A DNA stretch of 11,853 bases from an uncultured beta proteobacterium (lineage in GTDB: Bacteria > Pseudomonadota > Gammaproteobacteria > Burkholderiales > Burkholderiaceae_C), in contig CAISIP010000291.1 in NCBI GenBank assembly GCA_903885415.1, forward strand, positions 1 to 11,853. Reading direction: 5' to 3'. Below the pieces are notes generated by a model. It was given only the letters and a program-made list of their open reading frames with translations. It was not told the origin of the DNA and did not search any database. This document shows, one piece after another, positions 1-7,731 of this stretch (its first letter is position 1; each line of letters starts with the position of its first letter). The translations under genes and the position numbers were made by a program.

Positions 1-567
1 CAGTTCGATCAACGGATCGCTTGGCGCCGCCTTGGCCAGCCGCTCGAAGCCGGTGCGCGCGGCCCTCCAACCGGTAGCCGACTTGCTCAGACAGCGGTAA
101 TACTCCAGGCCGATGTCTCCCACCGGCTCGCTGCCTCCGAGCGCGAGCTGGTACTGCTCGATGGCTTTGTCGGTTTCGCCCGACTCGTTGAGCAGCCGCG
201 CGCGCTCGAGCGTCTTGGGCGCGTCCTCGGTGTTGAGCGCGATGTCCTGCGCCAGTTGCAGCGCATAGCGTCCCTTCGGGTCCAGACCCTGCAGGCGCGC
301 GAGGATGTCGGTGGCGCCGGCGTTGCGCTTGAGGTTGATCTCGACCTGCGCCAGCCCATACAGCGCCTGCGGTTGGTCGGGCTTCATGCGCAGCAGCTTT
401 TTCCACACCTCGGCGGCACGGTCGGAGTTGCCCTGTGCCTGCCAATGCAGCCCTTGCCCGAGCAGCGCCTTTTCGGCCGCGCTCTGGGCCCAGCCGATCT
501 GAACGCCCAGGCCCAGCACAAGGCCAAGCGCTAATTGCCGTTTTCCGCGATACATGTTTCTTGCCAT
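1..567 (-). CDS. bcsC: Cellulose export protein BcsC, N-terminal part (runs off left edge)
   Basis: Only the first 189 codons are present; the reading frame is open to the window edge. The N-terminus is a clear Sec signal peptide: MARNMYRGKR is followed by a hydrophobic stretch rich in L, G and V, with likely cleavage after GWAQS (about residue 29). TPR-like helical repeats follow, such as ALLGQGLHWQAQGNSDRAAEVWKK split over two helices, then A..L..DI..LN and a segment LEYYRCL...TGWRAARTGFERLA that is typical of BcsC. In the family, a long periplasmic TPR superhelix precedes an outer-membrane beta-barrel that lets the glucan out; the barrel part lies outside this window. The start at 567 overlaps the bcsZ end by 37 nt. 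A second ATG at 555 (residue 5) would also leave a signal peptide. Neither has a strong ribosome binding site, so the exact start is uncertain. It is the last gene of the operon visible here. Confidence 0.93.
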   Translation of the reverse strand, partial: MARNMYRGKRQLALGLVLGLGVQIGWAQSAAEKALLGQGLHWQAQGNSDRAAEVWKKLLRMKPDQPQALYGLAQVEINLKRNAGATDILARLQGLDPKGRYALQLAQDIALNTEDAPKTLERARLLNESGETDKAIEQYQLALGGSEPVGDIGLEYYRCLSKSATGWRAARTGFERLAKAAPSDPLIEL

Positions 568-1781
568 TTCAATTGCACCTGTCCGTTGCGTTGGAACCGG
601 TAACGGTCCTCTATCCAGCCGATGCCAAAAAGGCTCAGCACATGGTCGTAGTAGGACGGAGGCCCTTTGGCCAGGTCCTGCGGCTGCATCGACTGCACTT
701 GTGCGGAGCGCGCGCGCGCGCCCTGCTGCACGACGATGTCGGGCGACGCGGTCAGGCGCAGATACGGCAGCAGCGCGGCGGAAAAGCCATAGGGGCTGGT
801 TCCGCTGCCGACACCGGTGCGCACATTGAGCCGTTCCGCCGGAACGGCGCGATCGCCGGTGCGTCGATGCATGCCGCCCAGGGCCTTGAGCAGCGGTGCC
901 GCCAGCGGGTCATCCTGGGGCGTCATGCCGGCCCACAGGTAAACCCGGATGGCGTCGTAGCTCGCGCGCGCGCCGACCACCGGATCGACCGTGAAGCCCG
1001 CCTTGCTGCCCGGGTCAGCCCGGTAGCCCACCCAGTCGGCGACCAAACCTTTGGGCGCCGTCGCGGCAATCATCTGTATCGTGTTGGCAGCGATCTCGCC
1101 CCACGGACCGTTTACGCGCTCGAGCGCGACGCGCCGCAGCAGGGGCAGCGGCAGGTAGCTGGGGTTCAGGCGCCAGCTGCCATCGGCCTGCACGAAGCCA
1201 TAGGGGCCGGGCAGTAGCATCGCGCCAAGACCTGGCAGCTGCACCACCTCCCGCTGCTCGATGGTGGTGAGCAGTCGCTGTCCATCGGCAGTCAGTTCGG
1301 GGCGCCGCCATAGACGACCGGCCTCCAGCAGTGCGTAGGCAAACCACAGGTCGGCGTCGGATGCCGAGTTCGCGTCGAGCACGCGCCAGCTCTTGTCGCT
1401 CGCCTGGCCCCAGTGCCAGGCCGGCAGGTTCTGTGCCGGGTCGCCGCCGGCCAGGTTGTGCACACTCCAGCGCCAAAGCCGGTCAAAGCGGCGCTGGTCG
1501 TTGGCGACCAACGCAAAGAACATGGCGTAGGCCTGCGCCTCGGAAAAACTGTCCCGCGAGGCGGTGATCCCCGCCAGTACCCGCGCGTCGGCGGTGACGA
1601 AATGGGCGTTGAATTCTTGCCAAAGCGGCCAAGCCGGCGCAAGGCAGTCCCCTGGCTGGGCAAGGGCGCCGACCATGGCGCCACCCAACGCCAGTCCGGC
1701 GGCGGCCCGGCGCAGAGCGCCGCCGTTGCCCTGCTGCGCGCAAGAGCGAGCCGGCTGCGGCCCGAGGCGGCTGGTGTTCAT
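531..1781 (-). CDS. bcsZ: Periplasmic endo-1,4-beta-glucanase BcsZ (GH8)
   Basis: The 416-residue protein belongs to glycoside hydrolase family 8, the cellulase encoded in most bcs operons. It cuts beta-1,4-glucan in the periplasm and is thought to trim or relax nascent chains during export. The mature part opens with a WPLW..F motif. The catalytic acid is expected at Glu81 in SEAQAYAMFFALVAND, and SDADLWFAYALLEAGRLW (141-158) is the usual family block. Asp276 in SYDAIRVYLWAGM fits the proposed catalytic base. The N-terminus has a basic region (RR at 24-25) followed by a hydrophobic segment at about 26-42, consistent with a Sec signal peptide. The n-region is long, and the protein is about 50 residues longer than E. 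coli BcsZ (368). Its ATG shares ATGA with the bcsB stop, which argues for this start over longer in-frame extensions inside bcsB. The stop is TAG. Confidence 0.95.
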   Translation of the reverse strand: MNTSRLGPQPARSCAQQGNGGALRRAAAGLALGGAMVGALAQPGDCLAPAWPLWQEFNAHFVTADARVLAGITASRDSFSEAQAYAMFFALVANDQRRFDRLWRWSVHNLAGGDPAQNLPAWHWGQASDKSWRVLDANSASDADLWFAYALLEAGRLWRRPELTADGQRLLTTIEQREVVQLPGLGAMLLPGPYGFVQADGSWRLNPSYLPLPLLRRVALERVNGPWGEIAANTIQMIAATAPKGLVADWVGYRADPGSKAGFTVDPVVGARASYDAIRVYLWAGMTPQDDPLAAPLLKALGGMHRRTGDRAVPAERLNVRTGVGSGTSPYGFSAALLPYLRLTASPDIVVQQGARARSAQVQSMQPQDLAKGPPSYYDHVLSLFGIGWIEDRYRFQRNGQVQLKWQETCIAENGN

Positions 1782-4111
1782 GCGACGTTGCGTTTTCTGG
1801 CCTGCGCGCGAAGCAATCCGAGCGCCAGACCGGCAAGCAGCGCTGCGCCGGCGGCGCTCACCAGCAGCAGCATCCCGGTGTTTCCCGACAGGCTCAAGCG
1901 GGTGCGGGTGAACCAGTCCAGGTCGCTCAGCAGGTAGCTTGGCTCGGACATGATCGCGTCGACTTTTTTTCCGCGCACCGTCGCCAGGCTGCCGGCGATG
2001 CGGGGCCACTCGCCATCCTCGCCGAGCAGGGCGTCCAGACCGGGTTGCAGCAGCGCGGGCTCATTGGCCCAGAACAGCACGACGCTGCGTCCGTTGCGCA
2101 GCGGCGACTCGAAGCCGGCGGCGTAGGCGCTCAGGCCGGAACTGCTAAAGGCCGGCGTCGCTGCGGCGGCGGGCCGAAGCATCTCCGGCAAGGCGGAACC
2201 GACGCGGCCCAGCAGTCGGCCCAGCGCGTCGAGCAGCCCCGTTCGGCGTTCGACCGGCAGTGCGTCGGCCCAGCGCGTGAGCAGCGGCTGACCGGTGCCG
2301 GTGGCAATGACCAGCAGGTCCTTGTCGGCCACCTCTGCCACCTGCGTGCTGCGGGCGACCGTGATGGCGGTACCCGGATATCCGGTGGCCTCGCCCAGGC
2401 GGCCCATTAGCTGAAGGTAGCTCGACAGCTCCTGCACTTGCGGTGCGTCGGGCAGCACAACGGCCGTGTGCGAGAGATCGGCCCAGCGGGTGAAGGGATA
2501 GCCGCTGTGGCCGAAGGCCGCCAGATTGGGCATCGCCATGTGGTGCGCATAGCCCGATATGTCCAGCGTCGATTCAGGATCGATCGCGCCGCGCACGTTG
2601 TCGATGATGACGTCGCGGCATTCCCCCTGCTTGACATAGTCATACATGTAGCGCAGCTGGAGCAAGGCCTTGGACCGCAGCGCGGTCACCGGAATGCGGG
2701 CCACGGCCTGCATCGGCAGCGTTTCGTCGGCCTGCAGCTTGGCCAGCAGGGGCGCGCCGCTCAGGCGCTCCATTGGCAGCAGCAGGGTCGATTTCACCAG
2801 CTTGTCGTTGACACTGATCGTCAGCGACGAGTTGGTCGATGCCGGCTGCGGCGTGTAGCGGTATTTCAGGTCCAGCGGCACGCCCTTGTCGTTGACGCTG
2901 AACAGGTCGGGTGGCAGCCGCAGCGGGATTGCGATTTCCCCGGGGTTGTAGCCGCTGACATTGAGGGCCTGCGGGTTGCTCAGCTCGCCGAGCTTCACCG
3001 GCCGGTCGGATGCCAGCCAGTTGGGCGCATCGTAGGGCTTGCGCGCGCGCGCAGCGGGCATCTGCGTGAGTGCCGCGCTCGGTCCCGACAGGCTCTTGTC
3101 GGCGGTCGCCAGGGTGGCGACCGCTGTCTTCAGCTCCTGGGCGTCGCGGCCCTGCACCAGCAACAGTTTGCCGTTCGGGTCGTTCGGGTTGACTACCACT
3201 GACAGCATCGGCCCAGCCGGGCTCGTGGCCTTCAGGCCCGCGAGCGCGGATGCTCCGATGAGCAACACAAGTCCATGGCCCTTGGCCGGCAGCGCGTCGA
3301 TGGCAGCCGGGAAGTTCAGGACGCGGCCCTTGGCGCGCATGCCGAACCAGGACGCCAGCGTTCCGGCCGCCTCCAGCGTGCGGTTGTCGGGCGCCCCCGC
3401 GAATACGATCGGCAGGCTCAGACTGCGGCCGTCGCGCGCGTCGAAGAAGGGCTCGGGCAGCAGCGCCAGGTCGTTGGCCTGCGGCGCGGAATCGGTGACC
3501 AACTCCAGCATGCTGGCGTTGCTGATGGTCGCCCACAGGCTCGAATGCAGCGGGTCCTCGCATCCGGTGGTGTAGTGGCCGATCAACTGGACGGTGAGCT
3601 GGTTGTATTCGGTAAACAGGTGCGCTGGCAGGTCGACGATCTGGGTCACCGGGGTGCCGGCGCCTTCTTTGGGCAACGCCAAGCTGGCCGCCACCTCGCC
3701 GTTGACCAGTACATTGATCTTCGAGAGCTCGCTGAGCAGTTCAGGAGAATACGAATAGCCGATTTTGAGCGTGGCTTTGGTCACCACCTCGTCGGCGCGA
3801 ACGCTAAATGGAATGCTGTAACGGCCATCGGTGCCGCGCAACTCGAAGGGCTGGCTTCGTCCGAGTTGTTTGAAGCTCAGTCGGTAATTGATCTCGGCGC
3901 TTGCATCGCTGGCTGGTACCGCAGCGGCGGCAGGCGCAACCACTGCGGCGGGCTTCGGCGCCGTGGGGACTGCGCTGTGCCCGGGCGCCTGCGCGCCTGT
4001 GGCAACGCCCCCGCACAGTGTCAGCGCAGCCACCAGCGGCAGCAGCAACGGGCGTCGCGGCGAGGCGCTTCGGGCTCGGGTTGGGGGTCGCGGGTTCATC
4101 AGGTCTTTCAT
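1778..4111 (-). CDS. bcsB: Cellulose synthase regulatory/periplasmic subunit BcsB
   Basis: The 777-residue protein is the periplasmic partner of BcsA. It guides the growing glucan across the periplasm through alternating carbohydrate-binding and flavodoxin-like domains. A basic start and hydrophobic segment (about residues 19-42) form a signal peptide. A Pro/Ala-rich linker follows (about 43-70), before the first beta-rich domain (INYRLSFKQLG, then GYSYSPELL and INVLVNGE). The family block HYTTGCEDPLHSSLW lies at 179-193, and a second conserved cysteine occurs in KQGECRD. The C-terminus has one transmembrane helix (around GMLLLVSAAGAALLAGLA) with a short basic cytosolic tail; in known structures this anchor packs on BcsA. 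The start at 4111 shares ATGA with the bcsA stop. An in-frame ATG at 4099 (residue 5) is possible; the longer frame back to 4264 would lie inside bcsA and is unlikely. The length is normal for the family. Confidence 0.95.
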   Translation of the reverse strand: MKDLMNPRPPTRARSASPRRPLLLPLVAALTLCGGVATGAQAPGHSAVPTAPKPAAVVAPAAAAVPASDASAEINYRLSFKQLGRSQPFELRGTDGRYSIPFSVRADEVVTKATLKIGYSYSPELLSELSKINVLVNGEVAASLALPKEGAGTPVTQIVDLPAHLFTEYNQLTVQLIGHYTTGCEDPLHSSLWATISNASMLELVTDSAPQANDLALLPEPFFDARDGRSLSLPIVFAGAPDNRTLEAAGTLASWFGMRAKGRVLNFPAAIDALPAKGHGLVLLIGASALAGLKATSPAGPMLSVVVNPNDPNGKLLLVQGRDAQELKTAVATLATADKSLSGPSAALTQMPAARARKPYDAPNWLASDRPVKLGELSNPQALNVSGYNPGEIAIPLRLPPDLFSVNDKGVPLDLKYRYTPQPASTNSSLTISVNDKLVKSTLLLPMERLSGAPLLAKLQADETLPMQAVARIPVTALRSKALLQLRYMYDYVKQGECRDVIIDNVRGAIDPESTLDISGYAHHMAMPNLAAFGHSGYPFTRWADLSHTAVVLPDAPQVQELSSYLQLMGRLGEATGYPGTAITVARSTQVAEVADKDLLVIATGTGQPLLTRWADALPVERRTGLLDALGRLLGRVGSALPEMLRPAAAATPAFSSSGLSAYAAGFESPLRNGRSVVLFWANEPALLQPGLDALLGEDGEWPRIAGSLATVRGKKVDAIMSEPSYLLSDLDWFTRTRLSLSGNTGMLLLVSAAGAALLAGLALGLLRAQARKRNVA

Positions 4112-6306
4112 GGGTTGTTCGGTCGTGGCGGTCGAGCGCCCACTGCCACGCGCATGCGCGCCGCGCTGTCGCGCCGAAACGCAAGGCGCAGCAGGTTGCC
4201 AAGGCCGAGGTTGATGACGTCGCGCAGCGAGCCCAGCGGGGTGTCCGGTTTCGCGGTTCCCCACGCGCCGGCCCAGGCGTCGGCCCGGGAGAAGGTGATC
4301 TGCCCGAGTTCGCGTTGCTGCGCGACGCTGAGTTCGTCGAATGCGACGCCGATCCAGTCGCCGACGTTGACCACCGTGCCCGGAAGTACGGTGGCGAGCT
4401 GATCGCGCGACAGCGCAATCCGCACCTGCTCGCCGATCAACAGGCTCGCGCGCGGCGGCAGATTCAAGCCCACCCCGGTACTGGAGAAGTTGCGGGTCTC
4501 GCAGGCCAAGGTTCTGCCGTTGGCGAAAAATATGGTCGCCGGTATCGTCGCATTGACACGCGGCGTATTGCGTTGCTGACGCGCTTCGTGGGCCACATAG
4601 ACGCTCGCGCCGGCGATGATGACGTTGTAGCTCCCCCAGACCAGGTTGATCAGCACGGTGGAGACGGTGCCGTCGCCGCTGAGCAGACGCCAGACGCCAC
4701 CGACCAGGCCCAGCAAGTTGAGCCCGAGCAGCACCATGTAGGGAAGGCCCATGCGCCAGTCAAAGAAGTCCTTGTCGATCACGCCGCCCTTGACGGTGAC
4801 GTTGAACCGTCCGAGCCGGGGGTTGACCAGCGCCAGCAGCACCGGCCACAGGATGTACCAGGCCAGCACCGTCTCGTAGACCTCGTTCCAGAAGGAATGG
4901 CGAAACTGGCCCTGCAGCCTGGAATTGGCGGCGATGCTCAGCAGGATGTGCGGTAGGGCGTAGGCCAGCACCATGGCGCCTGACGCCTGAAACATCTGCG
5001 CGCCAAAAAACAGGAAGGCCAGCGGCGCCGTCATGAACACCATGCGCGGCAAGCCATAGAAGAAGTGCAGCATCGCGTTGGCGTAGCAAAGGCGCTGGCC
5101 CAGCCTAAGCCCGGGCCCGAAGAACGGGTTGTCGATGCGAAATATCTGCGCCATGCCACGCGCCCATCGGATCCGCTGTCCGACGTGTGCCGACAGGCTC
5201 TCTGTCGCCAGGCCCGCGGCTTGCGGTATCCCCAGGTAGGCCATGTTGTAGCCCCGGCGGCTCATCTTCAGCGAGGTGTGGGCATCCTCGGTGACGGTCT
5301 CTACCGCGATCCCGCCAACTTCCATCAGCGGCGCGCGCCGCAGCACCGCGCAGGAGCCGCAGAAGAAGGAGGCGTTCCACAGGTCGTTGCCATGCTGCAC
5401 CAGACCGTAAAACAGTTCGGCCTCGTTAGGAACGATCCGGAAGGTATTCAGGTTGCGCTCAAAGGGATCCGCCGAGTAGAAGAAATGCGGCGTCTGCAGC
5501 ATCGCCAGTTTGGGGTCGTGCAGGAAGGCGCCCAGCGTCAGCTGCAAGAACGACCGCGTTGGCACATGGTCGCAATCGAAGATCGCTACGAACTCGCCGT
5601 CGGTGCGCTTGAGCGCCGCGTTCAGGTTGCCGGCCTTGGCGTGCTGGTTGTCGCTGCGGGTGAGATAGGCCGCGCCGGCCTCCTCACAAAAGCGTTTGAA
5701 CACGTCTCGGCGGCCATCGTCCAGTACATAGACGCGCAGCTTGTCGGCGGGCCAGTCCATCGACTGCGCCGCCAGCACCGTCCCGCGAACCACGTCGAGC
5801 GGCTCGTTGTAGGTCGGTATGAAGATGTCAATGGTCGGCCACAGCCCGGTGTCGGCGGGCAGCGCCTTCGGTTGGCGCCGCAGCGGCAGCGCGGTCTGCA
5901 CATAGCCCAGCAGCAAGATCACCAGCGCATAGAGCTCGGCCGATACCAGTCCCCAGCCCAGCACCGTGCCAATCAGGTTGTCGAAGTCCAGCGTGCTGCT
6001 CAGGCGCCAGAACATGTAGCGCAGCGAGCCGGTCACCGACAGCGCGATCAGGAACATCGCGCCTAGCGGCCCTGCCACTTTGTGCCGGATCCACAGTGCC
6101 GCCGCGAGGGTGACGAGTCCAAAGCCGAACTGCTGCTCGGTGTCCAAAGGCACTGCGATCACCAGTGCGCACAATACCGCCGCGACTATCGCGGCCAGCG
6201 CCCATAGCAGCGGCCTGGCTTTGTGGACGCTCGGCGCAGGGTCAAACAGCCCGGTGCGCGGCTCTCCCGGATAGAGGCCCGAGGCCTGTGTGGCGGCTGC
6301 TTTCAA
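4108..6306 (-). CDS. bcsA: Cellulose synthase catalytic subunit BcsA (GT2, PilZ)
   Basis: The 732-residue inner-membrane processive glycosyltransferase polymerises UDP-glucose into beta-1,4-glucan. Transmembrane segments near residues 33-53, 60-75, 80-97 and 112-138 precede the GT2 domain. Its active-site motifs are intact: DDG (196-198), DCD (244-246), FFCGSC (314-319), TED (339-341) and QRIRW (377-381). More membrane helices follow to about residue 572. The PilZ domain has both c-di-GMP motifs, RNTPR (579-583, RxxxR) and NFSSTG (606-611, NxSxxG), so activation by c-di-GMP is expected. A C-terminal amphipathic helix (about 690-712) follows. There is no ATG before Met84, which already lies within the third membrane segment. 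The supported start is TTG at 6306, which overlaps the bcsQ stop as TTGA and has GGGAG six bases upstream. It is shorter than the E. coli protein (872) but of normal core size. Confidence 0.96.
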   Translation of the reverse strand: MKAAATQASGLYPGEPRTGLFDPAPSVHKARPLLWALAAIVAAVLCALVIAVPLDTEQQFGFGLVTLAAALWIRHKVAGPLGAMFLIALSVTGSLRYMFWRLSSTLDFDNLIGTVLGWGLVSAELYALVILLLGYVQTALPLRRQPKALPADTGLWPTIDIFIPTYNEPLDVVRGTVLAAQSMDWPADKLRVYVLDDGRRDVFKRFCEEAGAAYLTRSDNQHAKAGNLNAALKRTDGEFVAIFDCDHVPTRSFLQLTLGAFLHDPKLAMLQTPHFFYSADPFERNLNTFRIVPNEAELFYGLVQHGNDLWNASFFCGSCAVLRRAPLMEVGGIAVETVTEDAHTSLKMSRRGYNMAYLGIPQAAGLATESLSAHVGQRIRWARGMAQIFRIDNPFFGPGLRLGQRLCYANAMLHFFYGLPRMVFMTAPLAFLFFGAQMFQASGAMVLAYALPHILLSIAANSRLQGQFRHSFWNEVYETVLAWYILWPVLLALVNPRLGRFNVTVKGGVIDKDFFDWRMGLPYMVLLGLNLLGLVGGVWRLLSGDGTVSTVLINLVWGSYNVIIAGASVYVAHEARQQRNTPRVNATIPATIFFANGRTLACETRNFSSTGVGLNLPPRASLLIGEQVRIALSRDQLATVLPGTVVNVGDWIGVAFDELSVAQQRELGQITFSRADAWAGAWGTAKPDTPLGSLRDVINLGLGNLLRLAFRRDSAARMRVAVGARPPRPNNP

Positions 6307-7079
6307 GCGGCACTCCCGGCGCCGACGGTCAGCATGCGCAGCAGCTGTTCGCTGACTGCACCCAGATCGTGCGCGGCGCGGCTCAGCGGGTCGTAGTCGC
6401 CTACAAACTGGTTGGACGCCAGCGCCTCCGGAATGGCCTGATCCTGATGCACGGGTGCCAATGAACGCGCGCCGAACTGCATGCGCATCACATAGGCCAC
6501 GTCGCTGTTGAGCTGCCGCGAATGGTCGACCTGGTTAACCAGATAGGCGTAGTCGCTAAAGTCGGATCGGCTCAGGCAGTAGCGCTTCAGCAGGGTCTGC
6601 ATCATGGGCAGCGTGGCATAGGACGCGGCGTCCGATAGCAGCACCACGACGGCTGCGTTGCAGGCGCTCAACGCCTGCGTGAGGTAGGCCGACGGTCCGG
6701 GCGGCGTGTCGAGAATCACCACCGCGTCCTGCGGCAGCCGCAGTCCTTGAAGGCTGTCTTGGAGCAGTCGCGGCTGCTCACGCAACACCTGCTCGAAGGC
6801 TTCGCGGCTTGACTCCTGCACCCGGCCGTAGGGCAACAGTTCGCAGGCGTTTCCGGTTCTCAGGAAGTGCTGGCGCCACGGCAGCGCGGCCAGCGTGGCC
6901 TGCACCAGCCCCTCCGGCCCAGGCGCCTGTGCGCTGAAATGCAGTCGCAAAGCGTCCTGAGGGTCAAGGTCGATTGCCACCGTGGGCAGGCCGGTGCGCG
7001 CGAATTCGGTTCCCAGATTGGCGCTGAACGTTGTCTTGCCGACGCCGCCCTTGGCAGAAACTATGGCAATGATCTTCAT
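6303..7079 (-). CDS. bcsQ: ParA/MinD-like ATPase BcsQ
   Basis: The 258-residue P-loop ATPase belongs to the YhjQ/BcsQ branch of the MinD/ParA superfamily. The deviant Walker A motif AKGGVGKTT lies at 9-17, with both the signature lysine (Lys10) and the P-loop lysine (Lys15). IDLDPQDALRLHF (36-48) and the Walker B-like segment VVILDTPPGPS follow. There is no signal peptide or obvious membrane segment. In enterobacteria BcsQ forms a complex with BcsR that is needed to assemble and polarise the synthase; a like role here is inferred. The ATG at 7079 lies 28 bp after the bcsP stop, without a clear Shine-Dalgarno sequence. The gene is followed directly by bcsA through a TTGA overlap, so its translation probably feeds into that of the synthase. 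Length and motifs are ordinary for the family. Confidence 0.95.
   Translation of the reverse strand: MKIIAIVSAKGGVGKTTFSANLGTEFARTGLPTVAIDLDPQDALRLHFSAQAPGPEGLVQATLAALPWRQHFLRTGNACELLPYGRVQESSREAFEQVLREQPRLLQDSLQGLRLPQDAVVILDTPPGPSAYLTQALSACNAAVVVLLSDAASYATLPMMQTLLKRYCLSRSDFSDYAYLVNQVDHSRQLNSDVAYVMRMQFGARSLAPVHQDQAIPEALASNQFVGDYDPLSRAAHDLGAVSEQLLRMLTVGAGSAA
6313..6317 (-). promoter_or_regulatory. Ribosome binding site supporting the TTG start of bcsA
   Basis: GGGAG on the minus strand lies six bases before the TTG at 6306, inside the end of bcsQ. It is the main support, together with the TTGA overlap, for a non-ATG start of the synthase gene. Confidence 0.6.
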
Positions 7080-7107
7080 GGTGGCATATGCTTTTCTATG
7101 TTGATGT

Positions 7108-7668
7108 TCAGCGCGTGAAGCCGTAGGTTTTTTCCTGCGCCGACTCCAGCCGCTTGAACAGGTCGGTCAGCGCGCTGCGCTGTGCAGGCGCTGCCCTTGG
7201 CGCAGACCCGGCGCGTGGCACCAGCGGCTGGCGCGCAAAGGACTGGGCCGGAGCCGGTGTGGGGCCGGGCCAGTTGGCAGGCAGCGTCGTCGGGGCTTGC
7301 GCCGCAGGAAGCAGCGCATGGGCCGCAGCGCTGCTGACCGCAGGCACCGGGCTCCTAGGGGCAGCGCCCCCGGCCAGGCGGCCTGCTTCGGTCCGGGTGC
7401 GCGCGGCCGGCGCTGCGGGCGGGTACTGCTCGCGCTCGGGCGGCGTCGCTGTGCCAAGGTCGCCGTCGGACGGAAAGGTCCGTTCGGCCTGGCGCACACT
7501 GCGTGTGGCCGCGATGCCGGCGGCTTCGTCCGCGAAGTGGGTATTGGCCAGCAATGGCCAGCGCGCCTGGCAATTGGCGGCCTTTTCGTCGCGGACGATT
7601 TCCTGGTAGGGGACCAGCTCGCCGCCGACGATGTCCTGCAGACCCTTGATATCGATAGCCAGACTCAT
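7108..7668 (-). CDS. bcsP: Proline-rich cellulose synthesis accessory protein BcsP (BcsR-like N-terminus)
   Basis: The 186-residue protein has three visible parts. Residues 1-42 resemble the small enterobacterial BcsR (DI..L then PYQEIVRDE and ARWPLLANT). Residues about 43-163 are rich in Pro, Ala, Arg and Ser with little predicted order. The last 23 residues (SALTDLFKRLESAQEK onward) form a short amphipathic helix-like end. There is no signal peptide, so it should be cytosolic. BcsP is known from type I operons that also carry bcsD, where proline-rich partners are thought to work with BcsD in an intracellular scaffold. The BcsR-like part suggests contact with BcsQ, whose gene is next; this is inference. 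ATG 7668 has AGGAG nine bases upstream, the same spacing as bcsD. The name rests on the N-terminal motif and the position between bcsD and bcsQ, as the middle part is too variable to judge. Confidence 0.8.
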   Translation of the reverse strand: MSLAIDIKGLQDIVGGELVPYQEIVRDEKAANCQARWPLLANTHFADEAAGIAATRSVRQAERTFPSDGDLGTATPPEREQYPPAAPAARTRTEAGRLAGGAAPRSPVPAVSSAAAHALLPAAQAPTTLPANWPGPTPAPAQSFARQPLVPRAGSAPRAAPAQRSALTDLFKRLESAQEKTYGFTR

Positions 7669-7677
7669 GTGAATAAA

Positions 7678-7682
7678 CTCCT
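7678..7682 (-). promoter_or_regulatory. Ribosome binding site of bcsP
   Basis: AGGAG on the minus strand, nine bases before the bcsP ATG at 7668. It lies in the 63-bp gap after bcsD, so bcsP can start translation independently. Confidence 0.75.
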
Positions 7683-7731
7683 GTGAAGCAATGGAAATGC
7701 AGGTGAAGGCTTGTGAACGGGCGCGGACCGA

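Noticed and set aside
435..1217. A 260-codon plus-strand open frame across bcsZ and the start of bcsC
   Set aside because: It is antisense to the GH8 catalytic blocks and the BcsC signal peptide, and shows no motif of its own.
3275..4402. A 375-codon plus-strand open frame across bcsB and the end of bcsA
   Set aside because: The opposite strand encodes conserved BcsB and BcsA sequence; the plus-strand translation is low-complexity and has no recognisable domain.
7079..7087. A three-codon upstream frame (ATG CCA CCA TGA) overlapping the bcsQ start
   Set aside because: It is too short to judge, has no ribosome binding site, and probably arises by chance.
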